Source: Mannheimia varigena
Lineage (GTDB): Bacteria; Pseudomonadota; Gammaproteobacteria; Enterobacterales; Pasteurellaceae
Reading direction: 5' to 3'
Length of the DNA stretch: 64,000 nt
Assembly (NCBI RefSeq): GCF_013377235.1
Contig: NZ_CP016226.1
Location: forward strand, 186,001-250,000
Shown here in pieces: positions 15,733 to 24,479 of the stretch (the first letter of the stretch is position 1; each line of letters begins with the position of its first letter). The notes below the pieces were generated by a model. It searched no databases. It saw only the letters and a list, made by a program, of their open reading frames with translations, and was not told the DNA's origin. The position numbers and the translations under genes are program-made.

Positions 15733-16329
15733 ATGCAAATTCACATTCTTGATGATGACGAAACGATTTTAGATGCCTTGGCATTTCTACTCGCTCCTCT
15801 CAACCTGCCGATCAAAACTTGGCAAAACAGCGTGGAATTTATCGAGCAGGCGGACTTGCACCAACTCGGTGCGGTGTTACTGGATATTCGTATGCCGTTG
15901 TTAGATGGTCAGCAGGTACATCAAAAACTACGGGAAGCCGAATCCACGCTGGCGGTGGTGATTATAACCGCCCACGGTGATGTACCAATGGCGGTGCGTG
16001 AGCTGAAAAACGGGGCGGTAGATTTTCTGCAAAAACCTGTCGGGTTTGAGCAGTTAAAACAAGTGTTGTCAGCAGCAGGAAAAGTGAGCGAACAAGCGGT
16101 TAAAATTCGGGTAATTTCGCAAAATTACGCGAAATTGACGGAAAAAGAGCGGAATTTAGTGCCGTATATTATGCAGGGCTATATTAACAAACAAATTGCC
16201 GATAAATTGGCGATTTCCGTTAGAACAGTGGAAGTGCATCGTGCCAGTGTGATGGAAAAAATGCAGGCGGAAAGTTTGGCGGGCTTGGTGCAGAAAATTA
16301 GCGATTTGCAAAAAATTGAGAAAATATAA
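15733..16329 (+). CDS. ttrR: Tetrathionate response regulator (LuxR/FixJ type)
   Basis: DNA-binding response regulator, the partner of TtrS, that activates ttrBCA. 198 residues. The receiver domain has the acidic pocket D7-D9, the phospho-acceptor D51 (LLDIRMPLLDG), Thr in VVIITAHGD and Lys in FLQKPVGF. The C-terminal LuxR-type helix-turn-helix reads LTEKERNLVPYIMQGYINKQIADKLAISVRTVEVHRASVMEKM, written here as its boundaries about 135-178. The order kinase then regulator, divergent from ttrBCA, matches Salmonella. The two genes are separated by the hairpin array, which could change the ratio of regulator to kinase. The ribosome site (GGAAAAACAAA) is weak. An uptake core lies inside the gene at about 16095. 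Confidence 0.9.
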   Translation: MQIHILDDDETILDALAFLLAPLNLPIKTWQNSVEFIEQADLHQLGAVLLDIRMPLLDGQQVHQKLREAESTLAVVIITAHGDVPMAVRELKNGAVDFLQKPVGFEQLKQVLSAAGKVSEQAVKIRVISQNYAKLTEKERNLVPYIMQGYINKQIADKLAISVRTVEVHRASVMEKMQAESLAGLVQKISDLQKIEKI

Positions 16330-16499
16330 CCGCTTGTATATTTGAAGATAGTGTGAAATTGTTGAGAAAGTATTATAAATAGTTAGGGTAGTTTGTAAAA
16401 ATTAAGGTTTGCATTTTATCCTTCCATTCCCATTTGTCTTCCATTCAGTTACAATGTGAACTATTTTTCTACTTTATATTAAATCAAAGATTACGCCGT

Positions 16500-17843
16500 A
16501 TGCAGAACGAATTGGCACAAACTATTCCAGAACTCATTTCGTGGACGAAAGATCGTGAGTTTTCTCTTTCCCTTTCCTCAGACCGCTTAGCTTTCTTGCT
16601 TGCTATCTCTATTTATAATCAAGAGCAGACGGATGGCGAATTGCTTGAAAGCGATCTTGTGGATCTTTTCCGCTATGTTTCAACGGCGTTTGAGCATTCT
16701 GATGCTACCTTTACGCAGCGTGCCAATAATGCAATTAATGATCTCGTCAAGCAGAAATTATTAAACCGCTTCAGTAGCGAATTTACTGAAGGGTTAGCGA
16801 TTTATCGTGTTACGCCTTTGGGTGTTGGTATTTCCGATTACTACGTTCGTCAGCGTGAATTTTCCACGCTTCGCCTTTCGATTCAGCTCTCTATTGTGGC
16901 GGACGAAATTCAGCGTGCCTCGGTGGCGGCAGAAGAGGGAACAGCGGAGGCGAAAGATGAGCGTTTCTGGCGGAATAATGTGTTTGCTCCATTGAAATAT
17001 TCGGTGGCGGAAATTTTTGACAGCATCGATCTTTCGCAGCGTATTATGGACGAAAACCAGCAACAAATTCGTGAGCGAATTGCCGAGTTGTTAAGCCAAA
17101 ACTGGCATGATGCGATTATGAGTTGCGAGAGATTGCTTGACGAAACCTCGGGCAATTTGCGTGAGTTGCAAGATACGCTCAATGCTGCCGGCGACAAATT
17201 ACAAGCCCAACTTTTACGTATTCAAGGTTGCTTAATTGGTCGTGATGATTTGGATTTTATCGACCAGCTGATTGTCAATTTACAGAATAAATTAGACCGC
17301 ATTATTAGCTGGGGGCAGCAAGCGATCGATCTTTGGATCGGCTACGACCGCCACGTGCATAAATTTATCCGAACTGCTATTGATATGGACAAAAATCGAG
17401 TGTTTGGGCAACGTTTGCGTCAATCTATCCAAGATTATTACAACAATCCGTGGCTGCTTTACACCGCTAAAGCGGATTCCTTGCTTGATTTGCGTGACGA
17501 TGAAGCGATACTGAACGAGGCAGAGTCCGTGGGTGAATTGCCTAGCGAATTGGAATATGAATCGCTCTCTGATGTTCAAGATCAAATTATCGCTACAATG
17601 CAAGCTCACTTAGCTCCGTTCCGTGCCGAAGGCAAACCGATTGATTTAGGGGCGATTTTGCGAGAGCAGTTAGCGATGTTCCCGGAAAGTCGTCATTTCG
17701 ATGTAGCTCGCATTATTGTGGATCAAGCCGTCAAACTCGGTATGGCAAGCCAAGACAACCAAGCCGTTTACCCACACTGGCAGGCAATTAACGACCGTGG
17801 TGCGGAAGTGCAGGCGAATGTAATCGACCAATACAACAAGTAA
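16500..17843 (+). CDS. mukF: Condensin kleisin subunit MukF
   Basis: Kleisin of the MukBEF condensin that organises and segregates the chromosome; it bridges the MukB heads and binds MukE. 447 residues from the ATG at 16500 (MQNELAQTIPELISW), which aligns with the E. coli start; a longer frame from a TTG at 16434 is rejected. The N-terminal winged-helix dimerisation domain is followed by a helical middle region and the C-terminal winged helix that contacts MukB. smtA/cmoM, which precedes mukF in enterobacteria, is not here; ttrR is. An uptake core and an AT-rich 51-base gap separate it from mukE. Confidence 0.94.
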   Translation: MQNELAQTIPELISWTKDREFSLSLSSDRLAFLLAISIYNQEQTDGELLESDLVDLFRYVSTAFEHSDATFTQRANNAINDLVKQKLLNRFSSEFTEGLAIYRVTPLGVGISDYYVRQREFSTLRLSIQLSIVADEIQRASVAAEEGTAEAKDERFWRNNVFAPLKYSVAEIFDSIDLSQRIMDENQQQIRERIAELLSQNWHDAIMSCERLLDETSGNLRELQDTLNAAGDKLQAQLLRIQGCLIGRDDLDFIDQLIVNLQNKLDRIISWGQQAIDLWIGYDRHVHKFIRTAIDMDKNRVFGQRLRQSIQDYYNNPWLLYTAKADSLLDLRDDEAILNEAESVGELPSELEYESLSDVQDQIIATMQAHLAPFRAEGKPIDLGAILREQLAMFPESRHFDVARIIVDQAVKLGMASQDNQAVYPHWQAINDRGAEVQANVIDQYNK

Positions 17844-17894
17844 CAAGCGGTCGTTTTTGCGTAAAATTTTACAAATTTAAAAAGAGAATAGAAG

Positions 17895-18617
17895 ATGACA
17901 GACAATATCCAAAATGTGATTTCGCCAAAATTAGCCCTGGCGATTGCTAATCCGATTTTCCCTGAGCTGGACAGCCAACTGCGTGCCGGTCGTCATATCA
18001 ACACCGAACAGCTTGACCAACACGCTTTTTTAATGGATTTCCAAGCAGAGTTAGAGAGCTTTTACCGCCGTTACCACGTTGAATTAATCCGTGCGCCGGA
18101 AGGATTTTTCTATCTTCGCCCGAAAGCCTCGACGCTGATTGCCCGTTCGGCGATGTCGGAAATGGAAATGTTAGTCGGCAAAGTATTGTGCTATCTTTAT
18201 TTAAGTCCGGAACGCTTGGCTCAACAAGGTATTTTCAGCCAAGATGACGTTTACGAAGAGCTATTAAGTTTAGCGGACGAAAGTAAATTATTGAAAGCGG
18301 TTAATCCACGTTCAACCGGTTCAGATTTAGACCGCGCTAAATTAGCAGAAAAAGTGGGCGGAGCATTACGCCGCTTGGCTCGTATCGGCATTATTACCCG
18401 AGTGGGCGAGCAAAACAGCAAAAAATTTGTGATTTCTGAGTCGGTCTTCCGCTTCGGTGCCGATGTACGTACAGGTGATGATCCACGAGAAGCTCAATTA
18501 CGCTTAATTCGTGAGGGTGAAGCCACCACGCCGGAATTGCTGGCTCAACAAGCGGTTGAAATGGACGAAAATTTTGCAGATGATGAAGCCGAAGAGCAAG
18601 TGTCAGACGAAGAATAG
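17895..18617 (+). CDS. mukE: Condensin accessory subunit MukE
   Basis: Winged-helix (KITE) subunit that binds MukF and modulates MukB ATPase. 240 residues, near the family's usual length, with an acidic tail (DENFADDEAEEQVSDEE). The ribosome site AAAGAGAATAGAAG precedes the ATG. It is the second gene of mukFEB. A 13-bp hairpin stands in the 54-base space before mukB. Confidence 0.94.
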   Translation: MTDNIQNVISPKLALAIANPIFPELDSQLRAGRHINTEQLDQHAFLMDFQAELESFYRRYHVELIRAPEGFFYLRPKASTLIARSAMSEMEMLVGKVLCYLYLSPERLAQQGIFSQDDVYEELLSLADESKLLKAVNPRSTGSDLDRAKLAEKVGGALRRLARIGIITRVGEQNSKKFVISESVFRFGADVRTGDDPREAQLRLIREGEATTPELLAQQAVEMDENFADDEAEEQVSDEE

Positions 18618-18627
18618 ATAATTAATG

Positions 18628-18656
18628 AGCCTAGTGTGGCTACGCTGAGCTAGGCT
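18628..18656 (+). repeat. Hairpin between mukE and mukB
   Basis: Arms AGCCTAGTGTGGC and GCTGAGCTAGGCT around a TAC loop. As RNA, twelve of thirteen positions pair, three of them by G-U. No T-run follows, so it is not an ordinary terminator. The three-base loop and CTAG-containing arms link it to the hairpins at 15606 and 34340. Confidence 0.7.
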
Positions 18657-18671
18657 AATCAGCGAGAAATA

Positions 18672-21600
18672 ATGATGATTGAACAAGAATTGCAAAATAC
18701 TCCTCAAATTGCACCGCTTGCACGCCAACATGAGGTGCAGCGTGGTAAATTCCAATCTTTAACGCTAATCAACTGGAACGGTTTTTTTGCTCGTACCTTT
18801 GATTTAGATGAGCTTGTGACCACGCTTTCGGGCGGTAACGGAGCGGGTAAATCGACCACAATGGCAGGTTTTGTGACGGCGTTAATTCCGGATCTGACCT
18901 TGTTGAACTTCCGTAATACTACCGAAGCCGGTTCAACCGCAGGCTCTCGAGACAAAGGCTTATACGGTAAATTGAAAGCAGGTGTTTGTTATGCAGTGTT
19001 GGAATCGGTGAACTCTCGTGGCCAGCGAATTATTACCGGCGTGCGTTTGCAACAAATTGTGGGGCGTGACAAGAAAGTCGATATTCGCTCGTTCTCGGTG
19101 CAAAATATTCCTGTCGATCAAACCATTATCAGCCTTTTAACCGAACAAGTGGGTGATAAGGCTCGTGTGCTGCCATTAAATGATCTGAAAGAGAAATTCG
19201 AGGGCAGCGAGGTTCAATTTAAGCAATATCATTCGATCACCGATTACCATAGTTTTATGTTTGATTTGGGCGTGATTCCGAAACGCCTACGTTCAGCGGC
19301 GGATCGCAGCAAATTCTACAAACTGATTGAAGCCTCGTTATACGGTGGTATTTCGAGCGTGATTACCAAATCGTTGCGTGATTACTTGTTGCCGGAAAAT
19401 ACCGGCGTTCGCCAAGCGTTCCAAGATATGGAATCGGCGTTGCGTGAAAATCGTATGACGCTTGAAGCGATTAAGGTAACGCAATCAGATCGTGATATGT
19501 TCAAACGCTTGATCACAGAATCGACCAACTATGTGTCGGCAGATTATATGCGTAATGCGAACGAACGACGTGGCAATGTGGAAGCTGCGTTGGAACAGCG
19601 TAAAGAGTGGTATGCAGCGAAATCCAAAATTGTGCTTGAACAGCAACGTTTTGTGGAATTTAGCCGTGAAAGTGCGGATATTGCCGAAGCCGAAAATGCG
19701 TTGGAAGCAGAATACAATAGTGCGAACGATCATCTTAATTTAGTGATGAATGCGTTACGCCACCAAGAAAAAATCGAACGCTACCAAGATGAAGTAGAAG
19801 AGCTGAATATCAAGCTCGAAGAGCAGCAAGAAGCGTTAGAAGAAGTAGCAGAAATCGCTGAAAACGCTCAGGTTCGAGCCGATGAAGCGGACGATCACGT
19901 TGAAGAGCTTCGTTCGCAAATGGCGGATTACCAGCAGGCGTTAGATGCCCAACAAACTCGAGCGTTGCAATATCAACAAGCGGTGAATGCGTTAGAAAAA
20001 GCGAAACAGCTTACCGGATTAGCGAATTTAGATCTCAACAATATTGAAGATTATCACGCCGAATTTGCCGCTCAAGCGGAAGATTTAACCGACAAAGTGT
20101 TCGAGCTTGAACAGCGTTTGAGTGTGTCGGATATGGCGAAAACCCAGTTTGAAAAAGCCTTTGAGTTAGTTTGCAAAATTTCGGGCGAAATTGACCGCTT
20201 GCAAGCGTGGGAAGAAGCTCGCTCGTTGCTTTCTGCGTTCCCTGAGCAAAAAATGCAGGCTCAACAAGCGGTGGCATTACGCCAAAAATTGAACGATTTA
20301 GAGCAACGTTTACAGCAACAGCAAAATGCTCAACGTTTGCTGGCGGAATTTAACCAAAAAGCACAACAACAGCTCCATTCTCCTGAGGAGTTAGAGGGCT
20401 ATTTTGATGAGCAGCAAGCTCGATTGGAAGATTTAGAAACCGAGCTTTCTGATTTTGTAGAACAGCGTTCAACCCAGCGTCAGCAACGTGAGCAGCTAAA
20501 TCAGCAATATCAGCAGTTAGCGAAAAATGCTCCGGCGTGGCACACTGCTCAATCGGCATTAGTTCGTTTGGAAGAGCAGTGCGGTGAGAAATTTGAAGCC
20601 AGCCAAGCGGTAATGCAGTTTATGCAAAATATGTTGAGCAAAGAGCGTGAAGCGACTTTGGCTCGTGATGAATTGGCTCGCAAAGAGCAGCTGCTTGACG
20701 AACAAATCAACCGCTTAAATCAGCCTGACGGCTCGGAAGATGCTCGTTTAAATCACTTGGCAGAACGCTTTGGCGGTGTGTTACTTTCTGAGCTTTATGA
20801 CGATGTGTCGATTGAAGATGCTCCGTATTTCTCAGCCTTATACGGCGAAGCTCGCCACGCCATTGTGGTGCGTGATTTAGAAGCGGTGAAAGCTCAGCTA
20901 GAAAAATTAGACGATTGTCCAAGCGATCTCTATTTGATCGAGGGTGATCCCTCTGCCTTTGACGATGCGGTATTCAGCACCGAAGAGCTAGGCGATGGTG
21001 TGGTGGTGAAGGTGTCTGACCGCCAATGGCGTTACTCAAAATTCCCTGAAGTGCCGTTGTTTGGGCGTGCCGCTCGTGAAAAACATTTAGAAACCTTAAA
21101 AGCTGAGCGTGATGACACTGCAGAAAAACACGCTGAACGAGCTTTTGACGTGCAGAAATGCCAACGTTTGCATCAGCACTTGAGCCAATTTGTCGGCACG
21201 CATTTGAATTTGGCGTTCCAAGACAACCCTGAAGAGCTAATGCAAGAAATTGCAGCAAAACGTGCGGAGATTGAGCGTGAATTGGCTCAATCCAGCGGCA
21301 ACGAGCAACAATTACGTCACCAATTAGAGAGCGTAAAAGCCCAGTTGCAAATGTTGAACAAAATTCTACCGCTTGCAAACTTACTCGCAGATGAAACCTT
21401 ATCTGAACGCGCAGAAGAGTGCCGTGAGCAGTTAGAAGTGGCGGAAGAAGACGAAATGTTTATCCGTCAATTTGGTTCAACTTTAAGCCAATTAGAGCCG
21501 ATTGCGGCAGCGTTGAAGAGCGATCCAGCACTATTTGAGCAGCTCGAAGCGGATTACAGCCGTTCGATTGCCGAGCAGAAAGTGTTACAACAAAAAGTGT

Positions 21601-23129
21601 TTAGCTTGGCTGATGTAATGAACCGCCGTCTGCACTTTAGCTATGAAGAGAGTGTGGGCACGGAAGGTTCTGCCTTAACCGAGCAATTACGCCAGCGTTT
21701 AGAAAATGCACAACGTGAGCGTGAACAGGCTCGAGATCAGCTTCGCCAAGCACAAGCCCAACTTTCGCAATACAACCAAGTTCTCACTGGTCTGCGTAGC
21801 TCTTACGATGCGAAAAACCAGATGTTGCAAGAGCTGATTCGTGAAATTGACGATTTAGGCGTGCGTGGCGATATTGGGGCGGAAGAGCGTGCAAGATTCC
21901 GCCGTGATGAATTGCAACAACGCTTGAGCCAACAACGCTCTCGCAAAGGTTATTTGGACAAACAAATTGCCGTGATTGAGGCAGAAATGGATAACCTTAA
22001 CCGCACGTTACGTAAAGCGGAGCGTGATTACCACGCCCAACGTGAGTTGGTGGTTCAAGCGAAAGCCAGTTGGTGTATTGTTCAGCGTTTATCTCGCAAC
22101 AGCGATGTGGAAAAACGCCTCAACCGCCGTGAGTTAGCGTACCAATCAGCTGAAGAGTTGCGTTCGATTTCGGATAAAGCCCTTGGTGCATTGCGTACAG
22201 CGGTGGCAGATAACGAATACTTGCGTGATAGCCTACGTGCTTCGGAAGATAGCCGTAAGCCGGAAAACAAAGTGGCGTTCTTTATTGCGGTTTACCAGCA
22301 CCTGCGTGAACGTATTCGCCAAGACATCATCAAAACTGATGACCCGATTGATGCGATTGAGCAGATGGAAATCGAGCTATCTCGCCTAACGAACGAGCTA
22401 ACTGGTCGTGAGAAAAAACTAGCGATCAGTGCGGAAAGTGTGGCAAACATCTTACGCAAAACCATTCAGCGTGAACAACAGCGTATTCTCCAGCTTAACC
22501 AAGGATTGCAAAATATTGCCTTTGGTCAGGTGAAAGGGGTGCGTTTGGTGGTGAATATTCGTGATACGCACGCCATTTTGCTCAATGCGTTATCAAATAA
22601 CCGTGAAGAGCATAAAGATTTATTCGATAGCCAAAAACTCAGCTTCTCGGAAGCTTTAGCGATGCTTTATAAACGAGTAAACCCACATATCGAAATGGGG
22701 CAACGCACGCCGCAAACAATTGGTGAAGAGTTGTTGGATTACCGCAACTATCTCGATTTAGAAGTGGAAACCTTCCGTGGAGCAGACGGCTGGATGCGTG
22801 CGGAAAGTAGTGTGTTATCAACAGGGGAAGCTATCGGTACAGGTATGTCAATTCTCTTAATGGTGGTGCAAAGCTGGGAAGAAGAAGCTCGCCGTATGCG
22901 TGCGAAAGACATTCTGCCGGCTCGTTTGCTCTTCTTAGATGAAGCGGCTCGTTTAGATGCAACCTCCATTAATACGCTATTTGAACTTTGCGAACGTTTA
23001 GATATGCAATTATTGATCGCCGCCCCTGAAAATATCAGTCCTGAACGTGGCACAACCTATAAATTGGTGCGTAAGATCGCCAATAACCAAGAGTATGTGC
23101 ACGTTGTAGGGCTGAAAGGATTTGGTTAA
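18672..23129 (+). CDS. mukB: Condensin SMC-like ATPase MukB
   Basis: SMC-type motor of MukBEF, 1485 residues (E. coli 1486). The N-terminal head has Walker A GGNGAGKST near residues 54-62. Two long coiled-coil arms rich in Q, E, L and R (about 290-640 and 840-1110) flank the hinge (about 650-780). The C-terminal head has the signature LSTGEAIGTGMS and Walker B LLFLDEAARLDATS. The first about 20 residues, before RGKFQSLTLINWNG, are extra compared with E. coli and include codons formed by an uptake core (18709-18717). A GTG at 18735 would give an E. coli-like start but has no ribosome site. A terminator follows the gene. Confidence 0.96.
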   Translation: MMIEQELQNTPQIAPLARQHEVQRGKFQSLTLINWNGFFARTFDLDELVTTLSGGNGAGKSTTMAGFVTALIPDLTLLNFRNTTEAGSTAGSRDKGLYGKLKAGVCYAVLESVNSRGQRIITGVRLQQIVGRDKKVDIRSFSVQNIPVDQTIISLLTEQVGDKARVLPLNDLKEKFEGSEVQFKQYHSITDYHSFMFDLGVIPKRLRSAADRSKFYKLIEASLYGGISSVITKSLRDYLLPENTGVRQAFQDMESALRENRMTLEAIKVTQSDRDMFKRLITESTNYVSADYMRNANERRGNVEAALEQRKEWYAAKSKIVLEQQRFVEFSRESADIAEAENALEAEYNSANDHLNLVMNALRHQEKIERYQDEVEELNIKLEEQQEALEEVAEIAENAQVRADEADDHVEELRSQMADYQQALDAQQTRALQYQQAVNALEKAKQLTGLANLDLNNIEDYHAEFAAQAEDLTDKVFELEQRLSVSDMAKTQFEKAFELVCKISGEIDRLQAWEEARSLLSAFPEQKMQAQQAVALRQKLNDLEQRLQQQQNAQRLLAEFNQKAQQQLHSPEELEGYFDEQQARLEDLETELSDFVEQRSTQRQQREQLNQQYQQLAKNAPAWHTAQSALVRLEEQCGEKFEASQAVMQFMQNMLSKEREATLARDELARKEQLLDEQINRLNQPDGSEDARLNHLAERFGGVLLSELYDDVSIEDAPYFSALYGEARHAIVVRDLEAVKAQLEKLDDCPSDLYLIEGDPSAFDDAVFSTEELGDGVVVKVSDRQWRYSKFPEVPLFGRAAREKHLETLKAERDDTAEKHAERAFDVQKCQRLHQHLSQFVGTHLNLAFQDNPEELMQEIAAKRAEIERELAQSSGNEQQLRHQLESVKAQLQMLNKILPLANLLADETLSERAEECREQLEVAEEDEMFIRQFGSTLSQLEPIAAALKSDPALFEQLEADYSRSIAEQKVLQQKVFSLADVMNRRLHFSYEESVGTEGSALTEQLRQRLENAQREREQARDQLRQAQAQLSQYNQVLTGLRSSYDAKNQMLQELIREIDDLGVRGDIGAEERARFRRDELQQRLSQQRSRKGYLDKQIAVIEAEMDNLNRTLRKAERDYHAQRELVVQAKASWCIVQRLSRNSDVEKRLNRRELAYQSAEELRSISDKALGALRTAVADNEYLRDSLRASEDSRKPENKVAFFIAVYQHLRERIRQDIIKTDDPIDAIEQMEIELSRLTNELTGREKKLAISAESVANILRKTIQREQQRILQLNQGLQNIAFGQVKGVRLVVNIRDTHAILLNALSNNREEHKDLFDSQKLSFSEALAMLYKRVNPHIEMGQRTPQTIGEELLDYRNYLDLEVETFRGADGWMRAESSVLSTGEAIGTGMSILLMVVQSWEEEARRMRAKDILPARLLFLDEAARLDATSINTLFELCERLDMQLLIAAPENISPERGTTYKLVRKIANNQEYVHVVGLKGFG

Positions 23130-23166
23130 TAGCCTTTAAAAGCGGTTAATACCATTTTATTTATCG

Positions 23167-23206
23167 CACCCAAAGGCGAATTTCGCTTTTGGGTGTTCGT
23201 TTTTTG
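23167..23206 (+). terminator. Intrinsic terminator after mukB
   Basis: Arms CACCCAAAGGCGAA and TTCGCTTTTGGGTG (one G-T pair) close over a one-base loop by strict pairing, or over a few bases in practice, and a T-run follows. Confidence 0.8.
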
Positions 23207-23229
23207 TTTTTCTCGGAATTATTATTGAT

Positions 23230-24408
23230 ATGAAAAAAGCTCGAAAAGCCCAGCGTCGGCTGTCGTTTTTGAGGGTATTTACCCTCGCCTTTGCGGCGTT
23301 TATTGTCAACACCACGGAATTTATTCCTATTGCGATACTTTCGGATATTGCAGCGAGTTTCCAGATGGAGCCTTCCACAACTGGCATTATGATTACAGTA
23401 TATGCTTGGGTGGTATTTTTATTGGCACTTCCCTTAATGTTACTGACGGCTAAGATTGAGCGAAAGCGTTTACTGATAATTCTTTTTACAATATTTGTAA
23501 CTAGTCATATTCTTTCTATTGTTGCTTGGAATTTCTGGATCTTATTGATATCTAGAGTGATGATTGCAGTTACGCATGCAATTTTCTGGTCTATTACTGC
23601 ATCTTTAGTGATTCGTGTCGCACCTAAAGATAAGAAGAAACAAGCATTGGCTTTACTTGCTTTAGGGAGCTCACTTGCAATGATTTTAGGATTGCCATTG
23701 GGTAGAATGATAGGGCAAACGTTAGGTTGGCGAGCGACTTTTATTATTATTGCTGTGATTGCTTCTATAGTGCTAGTAATGGTATGGCGATTTTTGCCTT
23801 ATCTACCAAGTAAAAATGCAGGTTCAATCAAAAGTTTACCAATTTTATTCAAACGCCCTTTGTTAGTTGGTATCTATTTGCTCCTTGCTCTTATTGTAAC
23901 GGGGCATTTTACGTCTTACAGTTATGTTGAGCCGTTTATGGTGCAGATTAGTGTGATTACACCACAGCTGACTACCCTTATTTTATTGGTGTTTGGATTA
24001 GCAGGAATCATCGCTAGTTTCTTATTCGGTAAGTTGTATGGCAAAGCCCCAAATAAATTTATCTTAGCTAGTTTGGCTACCATTATGCTGGTTCAAATGA
24101 GCCTATTACCATTGAGTAATTCTTCTATTGCTATGTTTATTTTTGTTTTTATGTGGGGATTCGGCGTAATTGGAATGAGTATTGCACTACAAATGAAAGT
24201 GCTTGAACTTGCTCCTGATGCAACCGATGTTGCCACTGCGATTTTCTCAGGTACTTATAATTTAGGTATTGGGGCAGGGGCATTATTAGGAGGGGTTGCG
24301 ATAAACCAATTAGGATTAGCTAATGTGGGCTTTTCTGGTGGTGTATTATCACTTATTGCTGTTTTGTTCTTTGTGTTTATTCATTTAAAGTATAAGAAAA
24401 ACAAGTAA
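23230..24408 (+). CDS. sotB: Sugar efflux transporter, MFS family (SotB-like)
   Basis: Inner-membrane major facilitator, 392 residues with twelve hydrophobic segments. In E. coli, SotB (YdeA) exports arabinose and IPTG-like sugars and belongs to the drug/proton antiporter group 1. The N-terminus carries the TEFIPIAILSDIAASF motif of that subfamily (residues about 28-45), and a basic loop follows the second membrane segment (TAKIERKRLL). The cytoplasmic start is rich in Lys and Arg. The substrate is inferred from family only; a related amino-acid or drug exporter cannot be excluded. It stands alone between two terminators. Confidence 0.8.
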   Translation: MKKARKAQRRLSFLRVFTLAFAAFIVNTTEFIPIAILSDIAASFQMEPSTTGIMITVYAWVVFLLALPLMLLTAKIERKRLLIILFTIFVTSHILSIVAWNFWILLISRVMIAVTHAIFWSITASLVIRVAPKDKKKQALALLALGSSLAMILGLPLGRMIGQTLGWRATFIIIAVIASIVLVMVWRFLPYLPSKNAGSIKSLPILFKRPLLVGIYLLLALIVTGHFTSYSYVEPFMVQISVITPQLTTLILLVFGLAGIIASFLFGKLYGKAPNKFILASLATIMLVQMSLLPLSNSSIAMFIFVFMWGFGVIGMSIALQMKVLELAPDATDVATAIFSGTYNLGIGAGALLGGVAINQLGLANVGFSGGVLSLIAVLFFVFIHLKYKKNK

Positions 24409-24416
24409 GTTAAAAT

Positions 24417-24474
24417 ACAAGCGGTCATATTTTATGAGAAATTTGCAAAATTTTGGCTAAATATGACCGCTTGT
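24417..24474. terminator. Bidirectional terminator of paired uptake sequences (sotB / yejM)
   Basis: ACAAGCGGTCATATTT (24417-24432) pairs perfectly with 24459-24474 over 16 bases; the loop is 26 bases and contains GCAAAATTTT. It lies between convergent genes. Confidence 0.85.
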
Positions 24475-24479
24475 TTCTA

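Noticed and set aside
16434..16499. Upstream extension of mukF from a TTG
   Set aside because: The ATG at 16500 aligns with the E. coli MukF start, and the extension has no ribosome site.
18735..18737. GTG start for mukB giving an E. coli-like N-terminus
   Set aside because: No ribosome site is present, and the ATG at 18672 is well placed after mukE; an extended N-terminus is plausible for the family.
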